This document shows, piece by piece, positions 35,229 through 45,699 of a stretch of DNA of 64,000 nt (its first letter is position 1; each line of letters begins with the position of its first letter). A program made the position numbers and the translations under genes. Below the pieces are notes generated by a model. That model was not told the origin of the DNA. It saw only the letters and a list, made by a program, of their open reading frames with translations, and searched no databases. Source of the stretch: Sialis fuliginosa (lineage: Eukaryota; Arthropoda; Insecta; Megaloptera; Sialidae); contig OY540809.1 of assembly GCA_961205875.1 (NCBI GenBank), positions 27,292,267 to 27,356,266 on the forward strand, in the 5' to 3' direction.

Positions 35229-35265
35229 GGTGGTAACGTGGGTTACCACCATGCTTCAAAGGGTT
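35229..35265 (-). mobile_element. Solo piggyBac-like end with perfect hairpin
   Basis: On the minus strand TTAACCCTTTGAAGCATGGT leads into a hairpin with 9-bp arms (GGTGGTAAC and GTTACCACC, 35229-35250). TTAACCCTTTGA-type termini followed by a hairpin are common among piggyBac-like elements. No opposite end was found. Confidence 0.45.
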
Positions 35266-36291
35266 AAAAGATGTTCGTGAGTGTACACTGGCCTTTTTTC
35301 AACCATTCTTTAATAAACATTCGTTTTTTTTTTCGTTTTGCCAGTAAAATCATCATCACAACTGCAGCCAAATTTTGATCATCACACATATTGCACCTAC
35401 GGAAATATTGACGCAAATACTTCGAGATTCAATATAATTGAACGTGTAGGTGCAAGGTATGTTTAAAAAAATTGTGCAGTAATAAAATTGCACAATTATA
35501 TTGTAGGTGTATAGGGCGCTCTATACGTGTAGGAAATCGTTTATTGAAGCAGTACTAAAAATAAAATTTTTGAAAAAATGATATTACTGTATTTTACCCA
35601 AATATGTAATTCAGTTGGAAAAACAAAAATGTGGAGGTTTTGGTTTTGACATAAGCGTTTTTAATATTTTCAGCATTTATTTTAATTAAAACAAGTACCT
35701 TTATATTTTTAAATATTTAATATTCAATCATACAAAATTTATCGTGTATATGAGTAGTTAAAGGTTTAGAATTAATATAGTTAAAGGTTAAGAATAAATA
35801 ACATGGCTTTCACAATAGTACATCCCTGCTTGAGCTACAGTACATGAAGTACATTTAGTAAGCATCTCTAAGCTGTAGGAAGTTTGAACATCGCTGTAGT
35901 AAAACGAGTTATCTCCAGCCCTCGCAACAATGCTACTTCAATGGGGCGTTGCTAAATCACACACCGTGCGCAATTTCGTAATTGAATTGACGAATGTCCC
36001 CGCCGCAAATTGGTGGGACATTGAATTGAACAAATATCTATAAAGAGATAAGATTCAATCGGTTTAATACTTTTTCGTTTCTTTAAAATAAAACCCGTGG
36101 TGATAGAATGTAGGTAGGTATATATATGCAAATTATAAATATATTTTGTAAAGGTTTCTAAAGATGCTATGAATGATTATACTGAGAGAAATTTATAGGA
36201 CTTGAATATGCTAGGTTAAAGTGTAATTATAATGTGATGTGTAATTGTTAATTGGATTCTGGATGTATGTATGTCATGAGTTTTCCAAACT
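35266..36291. other. AT-rich DNA with two small hairpins
   Basis: TTGCACCTACG / CGTGTAGGTGCAA (about 35393-35457) and TTGTGCAG / TTGCACAA (about 35472-35500) are inverted pairs. A moderately GC-richer stretch at 35905-36020 has no frame. Confidence 0.4.
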
Positions 36292-36338
36292 TACACGGAA
36301 AAAAATATTCTGTAAGAATTACAGTTTTTCCTGTCTAA

Positions 36339-37313
36339 GACAGAGGTTACACGATCAGTCTGGCATCAGTTCAGTCCGTGACCTTGATCGTGAATGGAAT
36401 AATGCCAAACTGATGGACTGATGGAGGTATTTCACGATCAGTCTAGACTGACATCAGTCTTTTCGAGAACGCTGTTAAAACAAGATATCTTAGGAAAAAC
36501 AATGGATTGTTACAAGGAAAAAGCTTGATTTGCAATAATACTAACATTGGCTACAGAAAAACGTGTTAAAAGAAAAAAATGGACTAAAGTATGGCTACAG
36601 AAAAAATTGTCTGAAAAATAATTTATTATCTGATATTGTAAAGTAAAATGTATTATTTTATTTCACTTGAGGTAATTACATCCTATACAAAATTCAATTA
36701 TAATCTTATTGTCGTAAATTAAAAACAGCAGTTTTTTTCATTTTAATTGAACATATTGACTGGACATTTTTTTTGTATTTTATTATCTTTTCATTTGTTT
36801 AATTTAACATTATTGTTTAAAAAGAAATAAAAATAAAATTATTTACCGAAATTTTATAGATTTTTTAAGCTTTAAAACCTAAAACGGAATTACGTTCACT
36901 ATTTTTTATAAAATCTTTAATTCCGTGCTATAGGCCACAAATATGGAAAATTATTGAAAATTAGTAATAAGATATTTTTAAATAAAAAAAATAATGACAT
37001 AATGCCGTAGTATTTTATTAATCTAGTTGTCAATATTTTAATTAATAATAATTGTTATGCTCGAAATTTTAATGAAATCTGACGTTATGGCAATTTTTTA
37101 TTTCAATATTTTCAAAAATCAATATAAAAATATTTAAATATTCTCATAGCATTTAATTTATTAGTAGTTCGTATTCGTGACCTTCAGACTGATGAAAAAT
37201 ATCAAAATATCTGTCAGTCCATTCCATTAGTCCGTCAATCAATGCATTACACGATCAGTCTGGATCAAGGTCACGGATTGAACTCATGCCAGACTAATCG
37301 TGTAACCTCTGTC
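36339..37313. mobile_element. Nested element with CACGATCAGTCT subterminal repeats, ~975 bp
   Basis: The ends GACAGAGGTTACACGAT and the reverse complement GTAACCTCTGTC are flanked by TAA (36336-36338 and 37314-37316), a Harbinger-type duplication; a 2-bp TA reading is also possible. CACGATCAGTCT occurs directly at about 36352, 36433 and 37249, with the variant AGACTAATCGTG at about 37291, and both ends also carry inverted GACCTTGATC/GATCAAGGTC. It interrupts the left terminal repeat of 36294-38373, so it is younger. Confidence 0.7.
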
Positions 37314-37394
37314 TAAGTATCCCGGAGAGTAATCGAAAACATAAAATATTTTACTGTCTGAAACTATAATAGGTAATATAATTTTAGATTGTAA

Positions 37395-38226
37395 TCCTTA
37401 ATATATATAAAGCTCAACGTCTCTCTGTCTGTCTGTCTGTCAGTCCGTTCGTGCGCTTATCACTCGAGAACCACTTATCCGATTTACGTGTTTTTTTTTA
37501 ATTCATAGGTACGTTCTCTGGCCAGGTTATAGGCTATATTTTGTTAGGTTAGGTAACATAACAACTAAGCAGCGACAATAATAGTAAATCAAGTCGGAAC
37601 AATTTTTGCTGCCTAAACCGTTCAATATATGTAGATCAAAATAATGTAATAAAGAATTGTGTAGAATCAAAAGTTCTACAATAAAGTCCGCGACAGCATA
37701 TGTCTAACTTTTATATTTAAGCCACAATGACTGCTTTTATGTTACAAAGAAAACATAAAATATTTTGGTTCTGTTTACATGGACTTATAACGTACAAAAC
37801 ATTAATCCATATCGAAATAAATGATGTCATCGTCATAAGTACTTAATATAGATATAATTTGCCTTTTACAGAATCCAATTTGGTTTTTTGGTTTAGGAAA
37901 TAACGTGAAATATACATAAAATAACATATTATTCACGGCAATTCGCGCGAACTATGATGAAGTGTCGCGGGGAGAGGGACGATTCAGCGCTCGGCCGGTA
38001 GTTGTTTATTTTGTTTTCAATTATTAACTTTTAAATTTAAACAGAACAAAAATGATTTGTAATTTTTGTTCTGATTTGGTTTTTTTTTAGGTACGTTAGG
38101 TTTTGATTAGTTATTATTACGATAATAATTAATCGTGTTTGTACTTAATTCAACTATGTATATTTTTCAAAAATCCTAAACAATAATTCCGTAGTCCAAG
38201 TGGGCGAAGCCGCGTGGGCCCAGCTA
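37395..38226 (+). mobile_element. Helitron-like element, ~0.83 kb, both ends present
   Basis: It begins CCTTAATATATATAAAGCTC then AACGTC, (TCTG)n and CACTCGAGAACCACTTATCC, and ends GGGCGAAGCCGCGTGGGCCC then AGCTAGT. The GC-rich hairpin-capable segment and the CTAG(T) terminus are Helitron hallmarks. It includes GGCTATATTTTGTTAGGTTA. No Rep/helicase coding is present. Confidence 0.75.
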
Positions 38227-38404
38227 GTGTAATATAATACTCAATATAAATTGATAGACAAACTGCAAACATTACAGCCAAAAATTATATTATTACAGAT
38301 TCAGACAGTTAAATATTATGTTTTCGTTTTCATCCGGGATAGACAAGAAAAACTGTAATTTCTTTTTTCCGTGTACAACACGCACATATCACATTTAATT
38401 ATAA

Positions 38405-38438
38405 GAATTTGAAATATGTTATAACATATTTCAAATTC
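38405..38438. repeat. Perfect 34-bp palindrome
   Basis: GAATTTGAAATATGTTA is followed immediately by its exact reverse complement with no loop, 32 bp outside the right end of the 36294-38373 element. Confidence 0.9.
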
Positions 38439-38843
38439 GTATAATTTTCCATTAAATTTTTAGAAACATTTTACCGCATACACTAATTTATCAATATCTA
38501 TTTGTGTAAATTGTGTGTTATGTGTATTCAATAGCCACGAAAAATTGTATAGTGCATAAGTTTATACATATATTCCATAAAACAAAATTGTTATCGAAAA
38601 CCTTGTACTTAATGCAAGTTGTAAATATGTATATATTTAAATTAATTTTTTATAATGCATTGTAAAATAAGTATATTGTGAAGATTTAATAAAATTGGAA
38701 ATACAGATAATGATCCTCAGATTTTTTACGCAGTCCCTCGAGGGGATGCGACTCATGGTTTGTACGTAAAATGAGAACTCGATTTGAAAATAATGTCTAT
38801 GGTAGAAATATTAAAGAATAAATTAGTATATTAAACTATTCAT
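38439..38843. other. AT-rich DNA, nothing recognised
   Basis: No supported feature; CCCTCGAGGGG (about 38732-38742) is a minor GC palindrome. Confidence 0.4.
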
Positions 38844-39440
38844 ACTAATATTACAAATGCGAAAGTGTATCCATCTCTCTGTCTGTTTGTTACCTTTTCA
38901 CGGCTAAACCGCTGAACCGATCGTGATGAAATTAATCAGAAAGATAGTTTGCATCCCGAAGAAGGACATAGGCTACAAATAATTTTTTAATTAGTTTATT
39001 TTAAAAGTTTTTTTACATAAGTTTAGCTCCTGAGCACCCTCTCTGAAAAATTAATTTTTCAACAAATTTGTATATCTTTTAGGGCCGACCCACACACCCA
39101 CACTATCGTGCCGGTTCCGGTCCGGTCTCGCTCCAGTCAAATATTTAGTATAGTAAATACTGTATTGGAGTGTGACTGGAGCGAGACCGGCACGATACCT
39201 ATAGTGTGGATGCTTTCATTGTTTATTGTTTATTATTTATTTATATTTGATTGGAGCGAAACCGGACCGGAAACGGCACGATAGAGTGGATCGACCCTTA
39301 CTAAAGAGCATCATTTTACATATTCAGTAAAAATTTCAAGTTTCTAGCTTATATAGTTTACAAAATATTTTGCTTTGAGTGAAAAGGACGGACGGACGAC
39401 AATGTGAGATTAATAAGGTTTATTCGGAACCTTAAAAATG
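38844..39440 (+). mobile_element. Helitron-like 5' part plus retroelement-type tail, interrupted by a MITE
   Basis: TTCATACTAATATTACAAAT, GCGAAAGTGTATCC, TTACCTTTTCACGGCTAAAC, CGCTGAACCGATC, GAAGAAGGACATAGGCTAC follow in Lep1 order. After the Harbinger-like MITE the text AAAATTTCAAGTTTCTAGCT then ACGGACGGACGAC and GGTTTATTCGGAACC looks like a different repeat tail; the junction is at about 38990-39080. Confidence 0.55.
39082..39297. mobile_element. Harbinger-like MITE, 216 bp, TTA duplication
   Basis: TTA (39079-39081, 39298-39300) flanks GGGCCGACCCACACACCCAC on the left and GGGTCGATCCACTCTATCGT on the right-hand minus strand. GGG-starting ends with a TTA target are diagnostic of PIF/Harbinger. 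Inside, the GTGCCG...CCGGT(C/T)TCGCTCCA block is present three times in alternating orientation (about 39108, 39168 and 39250), so internal hairpins nest. Much more GC-rich than its surroundings. Confidence 0.85.
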
Positions 39441-39573
39441 ATCTCTTTTTAGTTATTTTATCGTTTAAATGGTTCAAAACCCATAAAGACTCATATCAAT
39501 AGAAGTTGATGATACGAGTAGACACCTGTGTCCGAAAAACAAGTATATTTTAAATATCCCTTTAAAATTCGTA

Positions 39574-40533
39574 GGGTCAACTGGGGTAAAAGTGAAACGA
39601 AATACAAATCTTTCATGTTTTTTGACAGTTATTGATACAAATTCATCCTTTAATTTTTTTTACTAGATGCGCTTATGAATAACCATTTTAAATACTAACG
39701 TTATTTGAACTGTACGATACAACACGGATTTTAAAAATGAAAAAGTGTGTTTCATTTTTAACCTCTAATTTGGGTAAAAGTGAAACAGGCCTCTAGTCCA
39801 TAGAATGCGTTACATTGATATTTCGTGGGTAAAAATTAAACAAGTGGTTAAAACTGCATAGGAAATATGTGTTGCACCTTGATAGGTTATGTACCCAGCG
39901 TGCTAAGAAATATATTAAAAGTTTATGGGAATCACAAAAAAACTCATATTCATGCAAATAATATATTGTTGTAAACAGAAAATTCGTTCTTAATAATATA
40001 AAATGTGTACTCTTAAGACTGCAGATACATGAACAATAATTGGAACTGGAAGTACTTCTATTATATTCGCACGGTCTACAGTGGATATATCTGTTTTGAT
40101 AAACTTAAAGTCGCATTTGTTTTTGACACTTTAAACCCATAACATCCATTTATTTGTAAAATAGTGCACATATTTTGATAGTTTTTTGCCGCCTTTGAAA
40201 GATGCTAAAATATAATCTCCGACCTTTATTTCAATCTCCGAACTATCCATCCTCACTTCATTTCCACATTCCAAAGCTACATCAATTAAACTGGCATTAG
40301 AATGTGCAAAGAATTAAAATTTAATTCACACGTTTTGACATCGACTAACAGGGAAATCTGTAGGGGTGACACATCACTTATTAGGCGATTCATATTTTCA
40401 GGTCGCTTTAATAAACCTTTAATGATGATGTCAGTTTTTATAATTCTCCAATAAACAAATTAGTTTCTTAGTTGCAAGCCTGTTCCACTTTTACCCCATT
40501 TTTTTGGTGTTTCATATTTGCCCCGCTCGACGC
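39574..40533 (-). mobile_element. pogo-like element C, 960 bp, with transposase remains
   Basis: TA (39572-39573, 40534-40535) flanks inverted ends: left TAGGGTCAACTGGGGTAAAA then GTGAAAC; right, on the minus strand, TAGCGTCGAGCGGGGCAAAT then ATGAAAC. The motif GGGTAAAAGTG(A/G)AACAGGC recurs inside at both sides (about 39772 on plus and 40476-40496 on minus). A decayed transposase C-terminus is readable on the minus strand (40131-40456). Confidence 0.7.
40131..40456 (-). pseudogene. Decayed pogo/Jerky-type transposase C-terminal region
   Basis: Two reading blocks on the minus strand joined by a frame change. Block 1 (about 40456-40286) reads IKGLLKRPENMNRLISDV, SPLQISLLVD and onward to a stop at 40288-40286. 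Block 2 (40283-40131) is 50 residues ending at a stop, with VGDYILASFKGGKK in its middle, then a K-Y-V-H-Y strand. A hydrophobic-D-Y/F-[VI]-L-[VA]-x-F-x-G-[GK]-K motif is typical of the domain after the DDE core in insect pogo/Jerky-like transposases. The catalytic acids and the N-terminal DNA-binding domain are absent. The frame change and early stops make it a pseudogene. Assignment is by motif recall. Confidence 0.5.
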
Positions 40534-40639
40534 TAACTGTTAGCTTGAAATTCTCTAAGAGAATTCATTACCAAACTCAATTTGGTTTGATTTGAAGATA
40601 AGGTTCCATTTCCTATTTATTTATTTTACCAATCTTTTA

Positions 40640-41115
40640 TTAGTTTTAGTTAACACCATTATCACCAAGTCTCAAAACTTTGCATAAACTGTATAACGAC
40701 AACACAATAAATCATTCAATGTCTAGTTGGAGATCTCTGTTATACAATACTATCTCAAACTCTATTCATAACCACTGGCAACAATGTAATATTGATTATG
40801 ACAACAGCAATCGGATAAAACGATTCATAATGCCGGACCTGTCTGGAGGCCATCATTTCCTTCGGCCCTGATACTACAACCCTATGTCACACATTCATCT
40901 TGCCTTCACCCACGCTCCAACTTCTACACTCACACCAACGTACTTGTCTTCATCTCATGGGTATCAGTTACCAAGTAAATCTTGTACCGGATTCAAATTC
41001 CGGACCGCAGACAAGTTCCGGAGCATGTGCCACGAACCGCACACACCTCAGGCCTGTATTGGAATATTCGATGAGAAACTTCATGGTGTTGTGTAATTAT
41101 TGTTTCAAAATCTCT
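40640..41115. other. Unidentified GC-elevated segment
   Basis: This stretch has higher GC than its flanks and several open frames of 63-72 codons on the plus strand (40680-40871, 40884-41096, 40900-41118). The first contains an SSWRSLLYNTI...HNHWQQ stretch that might be a decayed retroelement region, but I cannot name a domain. No inverted ends or repeat partner lie in the window. It could be an old retroelement piece or single-copy DNA. Confidence 0.25.
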
Positions 41116-41216
41116 TAAAATTATCAATATGTGTAGATTTAGATAGTTATAGATTTCTTGATTTATTATTTAGTGCATTCTTTTATTGTTGATTTTTACT
41201 TTCTTTTACCCAAGTA

Positions 41217-41290
41217 TATGAAATATACATATATTATAAGTAAGTATTGTAAAGCCGATATTTTCATCTGTTAAAGACCTAAAATCTAAG
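41217..41290 (+). repeat. Repeat R3, copy 3 (short)
   Basis: ATGAAATATACATATATTAT then AAGTAAGTATTGTAAAG parallels 33000 and 30503. Only the first part is kept. Confidence 0.5.
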
Positions 41291-41350
41291 ATTCTTTAAA
41301 TTGAGTATATTAAATTATAGTTTTTTTTTTGCTTCAAAAGTCGTCAATCC

Positions 41351-41527
41351 CATAGACATAAAGCAAAACAGTGAGAAAGATGCGGTAGGTTTGGAATATA
41401 TCTCTTTTTTTAATAAGAATGAAATAGACACTTCTGTTTAAAAAAAGGACAAATATATCCCAAACCATTTTCTTTTGATACGACTCTGTTTTCGAATCAG
41501 ATGCGCGGTCCATGCCCTATGTCTATG
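41351..41527. mobile_element. hAT MITE family M1, copy 2, 177 bp
   Basis: The ends CATAGACATAAAG and, on the minus strand, CATAGACATAGGGCATGGAC are inverted. The flanks GTCAATCC (41343-41350) and GACAATCC (41528-41535) match at 7 of 8. It runs opposite to copy 1 at 29887-30083. Confidence 0.85.
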
Positions 41528-41746
41528 GACAATCCCATTCGATGACCACTGAGTTGACGAAAATTAATGACATAAGTCCATATTAAACGAATATTCATTG
41601 TTTGGTCTTAACATATTTTTTTAGAAAATAGTAGGCAGGTTAATCATTTGGTTTTGTATAAAAATTAAAGAACAGTCTTACCAGTTTCAGTTGCATACTA
41701 TTAAAATATGAAAATCAAACCATTTCAATTTTATTACGAATTGGAA

Positions 41747-42300
41747 TAAGATACTGGCACCAGTCATGGCCTCTTTAATAGCAACGTATACTGTTTTGTT
41801 GGGATTGATGGGCTTCCTTTTAGTAATTCTCATGAACTTTTGTTACAAATAAAACAACTACCTCTTTATTAAATTAATTTAATTACCAAAGTCCGCAAAT
41901 ATAGTTTGTTTTTTAAATTATAGTCTTTTATTTCGTTTATGTTTTTATCTAGTAATGGATAAAGTAAAATCAGTAAATGGGCACCCAGTGATGGACATTT
42001 GCAAATGATTACAAAATGAATGAAGTACTACGGCCCAAACGTAATAAAATAAAAAATCCTAATTTTGAAACAGTGTAAAGCAGATGCTATGATAATATAA
42101 TAATTAGTTCAGATGTCCACCATTTTGATACCCATTGACCGATTTTAATCAAATTGAGCTGTTTTACAGTTAACTGTCTATAGATTATGATTCAGTAATG
42201 GCAGTAATCAAATATCAACAAATATTTATAATTTAGTACATTTAATTAAACACGAATCCAACACTAGAGTATGATCCAAGACTGGTGCCAGCACCTTATT
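41747..42300 (-). mobile_element. Repeat family R4, copy 2 (reverse, best ends)
   Basis: Inverted ends: ACTGGCACCAGTCATGG at the left and, on the minus strand, GCTGGCACCAGTCTTGG at the right. CTGGCACCAG within each end is itself palindromic. The body matches 14266-14820 in reverse (GCAAATATAGTTTGTTTTTT, TGTCCACCATTTTGATACCC). No flanking duplication could be fixed. Confidence 0.75.
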
Positions 42301-42837
42301 ATGTTATTTAAGATAATAAGATGAATAATTTTCAGATAAATATATTTTTTACAAATACCTATAAATAAAAAGAAAACTTGTCATACTTGGTATATATTTC
42401 TAAATGAAATATAGTATATTTTTGTAGAGTCAGTGTTTCTATTTTTAAATTAGGTCATTCCAAAATTATGTCTTCTGCTACAATATATCGTTGTCTATAT
42501 TTACTCAGCAATCGTCGTAGATGTATGAAAGTTTCTATATCTAAGAGTTATGTTTATTTATCTACAAACAGTATTTCTATGATACTCGTAGCTTTTTAAA
42601 TTACTAAGAGATTAGAATTAATAAAAACTAAAGTAAATATTAGTTTTTAGATATAAATTATTAGAGGCATACTGACATAAAAAATATAAAAACAATATGC
42701 ACCCTAAAATAGGCTCCCTGATCCAAGAAAAAGTATACATTTAGGTTGTATTTATTAGTGAACAAACATATCATTCAATATTTTATTTATTTGCCAATAA
42801 ATGAACCATTTTTATACTTTCAATTTAACTAAATGTA
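42301..42837. other. AT-rich DNA, nothing recognised
   Basis: No supported feature. Confidence 0.4.
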
Positions 42838-42841
42838 TTAA

Positions 42842-43494
42842 GGGGTTATATCATTTAGCAAATTTTTTTTCGATTTTTTTATTGGCTTTAAACATGTATA
42901 AACTATCTAAAAATGATATTCCATCACATTTATGAGTGGGAAACAGAGTAAAGGTAAAAAAATCAGCAAGCTAATCTTTTTAATTTTTTATGTAGTAAAC
43001 ATGTTTTGAAACTTTAATCGCGATTATCTCAAAATCATGTTTTTCAAACTGGTGTGTAACATAACTCGGACAATTTCTACATATATTTTTGTAGCTTCTT
43101 AGACCCAAGTACCAAAGATTTTTGCGATCAATAAACAATAACATTTTTTATAAACAATTTAAGATCTCTTTTTTCATAAAAAAGGTTAAATGTATGCCAA
43201 ATTTGTAAAAATCAATATTTTTTTAATAACTTTAGGTACTTCCAAAGAAAAACTCATATAAAGTATTTTTTTTTGTATTGCTGCACACCGTTCACCTTCC
43301 CGAAAAAAATATGTTCTCGGCTGTCCCACTGTCACGACGCTATATTATATTGTAAATCAAAATAAAAAATATTTTTGTATACTATAAAAAATGTTTAACA
43401 AACCCTTAAAATTCTACTTTGATTGCTTTATTAGTAGTGAAGAAAAAATTTATTAAAAAAGCCTTATTTTTTAGCACGCCAGTGATATAACCCC
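42842..43494. mobile_element. TTAA-flanked element, 653 bp
   Basis: TTAA (42838-42841 and 43495-43498) flanks inverted ends GGGGTTATATCA. A 4-bp TTAA duplication points to piggyBac-type transposition, although the GGGG start is less usual than CC; a TA target inside TTAA cannot be excluded. Interior is AT-rich and non-coding. Confidence 0.7.
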
Positions 43495-43498
43495 TTAA

Positions 43499-44286
43499 AA
43501 TGCCATAATCGTATTATCTTATAAATATCGTAAACTACAAAGATAATAAACCATAATCAGATCATTAAGACTTAAGCGCATACATACATAACTTACCAAA
43601 CAAACAAAGTACCTCAAAACACAAACACAAACATCTAAAATTCAAGTCGGCTAGATTTTTAGCCCACCTCACCCACACTCGCCCCACACACTTAAAACAC
43701 CATCTATTATACAAATGAGTTAAATTAGATTCTAATTCCACTTAATAAGGGTCTGTGCGCAAAACTTGACGATGTCGCCGGATACTCGCTAGTGTCTTAC
43801 AGATAAGACAATGTGTGTTGTCAACGACAAAACCTAATTTAATCTAACAGTTAGCCGTCAGTGCAGGGGGGGTGGAACAACCCCGGAACGCGCTATCTCA
43901 CCCACTAAATACATTTACCGAATGGATTTCGGCACACATTTTTGTTTTTAATGTTTTTGAGATTGCCTCGTACATAAAAATATCTTTAAGTTTTTCTTCC
44001 GCATTTCTCCTTTTTTCGTTCTTTATCGGTCGAGATGTTTGTCAATTAACCTTTTGCCTTTTTTTCGTTTGAAAATGTAAAATAAATATGGCAATAAGCA
44101 TTTAGGTTCTATTCTTTAAAAAAATATTATTATTATTTAATGGATTTAAAAATTATATTGAACCATTGAGTTTTAATGAGATTATTTTTGAAGAAAGTAA
44201 CAAAACGTACATCTCACATCTACCACTGTAATAAAAACTCATTGCACGCGAAATCAAATTTAAAAATTGTATTTTAATAATTTTTA
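43499..44286. other. Unassigned, GC-richer stretch at 43670-43900
   Basis: The stretch at 43670-43900 has fewer A/T runs than usual and may be single-copy. A 66-codon plus-strand frame (43872-44072) shows only a hydrophobic, phenylalanine-rich end, with nothing to support coding. Confidence 0.35.
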
Positions 44287-45105
44287 GGTTTCCATAGTAA
44301 ACTAGGAAACCTTATAGTTTCTCCATGTCCGTCCTCAAAAATGTTAAGCCGATTGAGATGAAATTTGATATGCGGATAAAGACTGATAACACAAAAACAG
44401 AAATGATAAAATTTTTGGAAAAAAAACTTTTTTTGGTCCCCCTTTCCATAGACTGAAAAGTGAACTCACATTTTTTTTCTCACTTACCCCATTGAGTGGG
44501 ATGTCATTAGATAGGTCTCCTAAAATGCAACAAAAAATGTTAAATAATCTTTTGATTGTAACCCTTCAGTCACGATATATTTGCATTTAAATGTCGTTAT
44601 CAGAGTGTCCCACCCACCCTAATTTCTGAACTATCTATTCAAAAACTCTGAAAAAATTCAGAACTTAGCTTTTAATTAGTAATTTCACAGAAAATTATAA
44701 CGAATACTGTCAAAATTATTTTGGACCCCCTCCCATAGACTGAAAATTGTACTCAATTTTGTTTTCACTTTCCCTATTGAGTGGAGTATCTTTAGATAGG
44801 TCTCCTAAAATGCAACAAAAAATGTTATATGACCTTTTGATTTTAACCCTTCAGTCACGATATATTTACAAATGTCGTTATCAAAGCGTTCCCTCCCCCT
44901 TCTACTTTCTAAACTAACGTTGCAAAAAATCTGTAACAAATCCAGAATGTTGCTTTTAGTTAGTACTTTCAATGAAAAATTATAACGAACACTGTAGCTA
45001 AAATAGTTTATACATTTTTTTTAAATAACTCTTGTTTATAAATCGTAATGACTACGGAAACCTATCATGTGCGTACCCAACACGCACTTGGCCATTTTAT
45101 TTATT
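44287..45105 (+). repeat. Interspersed element with a 287-bp internal tandem duplication
   Basis: It starts AGGTTTCCATAGTAAACTAG then GAAACCTTATAGTTTCTCCA and ends CTACGGAAACCT...ACACGCACTTGGCC; the outer GGTTTCC(A/G)TAG blocks are inverted. CCATAGACTGAAAA-type text recurs at 44446 and 44733 (287 bp apart), followed in each unit by GATAGGTCTCCTAAAATGCA and TTCAGTCACGATATATTT. The start and end phrases are common in insect interspersed repeats. Confidence 0.75.
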
Positions 45106-45699
45106 TATATTAACATCATTTTAAAATATTAAAACTTATTTGGTAGATATAGAAATAGTTTAAGGATAATTATTGTACTTTTTGAATTATATAATATATT
45201 TAATCATTTGTTGTATAAATTACACGTGTTCGCTATTTTTAAGATTAAAAAATAAATTTGTTTTATTATTTATTATGGTTTGAAACAATTTTCTAATTGT
45301 ATAAAATCACGCCAACACTTGCCGCCTCAATTTTTATGTAGTGTACAATTAATAATAACGAAATATTGTATTTTACTGAAAGTACTATTTCCAGTAAAAA
45401 ATAACTATGTTATTCTTTTTTATTGGGAAAACTGTCGACACAAGTGATTTATAAAAATACGTCATAAAAAACCGTATGATCAGCAAGTTTCTGAGAAAGA
45501 TTTTATAAAAATCCTTTACGATCGTTGTGTATTAGATGTGCAATATTTATTTATTAAGAAAAGATACATTATTATAAAATAAATTGCCTACGTTATTATC
45601 AAGAAATTTTTTTTAAATAAATTTTAAATGAGCTAATTAAAAACTATAAAATGTTCATCATACTGTACTAAATAAATAGTAACATTATTTTTATTTTGC
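45106..45699. other. AT-rich DNA, nothing recognised
   Basis: No supported feature. Confidence 0.4.

Larger units (their letters stand above)
36294..38373. mobile_element. TA-flanked element, ~2.1 kb, containing two further elements
   Basis: TA (36292-36293, 38374-38375) flanks ends CACGGAAAAAAAT and, on the minus strand, CACGGAAAAAAGAAA. The terminal repeat is about 110 bp: ATTACAGTTTTTC...TGTCTA...CGAAAACATAA...ACTGTCTGAA is present in inverted form at both ends, and on the left it is interrupted by the insertion 36339-37313. A Helitron-like element (37395-38226) fills the centre. A TA target suggests Tc1/mariner type. Confidence 0.75.

Noticed and set aside
40988..41005. GGATTCAAATTCCGG as a tRNA-derived SINE B-box
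   Set aside because: No A-box at the proper distance and no cloverleaf or repeat copies in the window.
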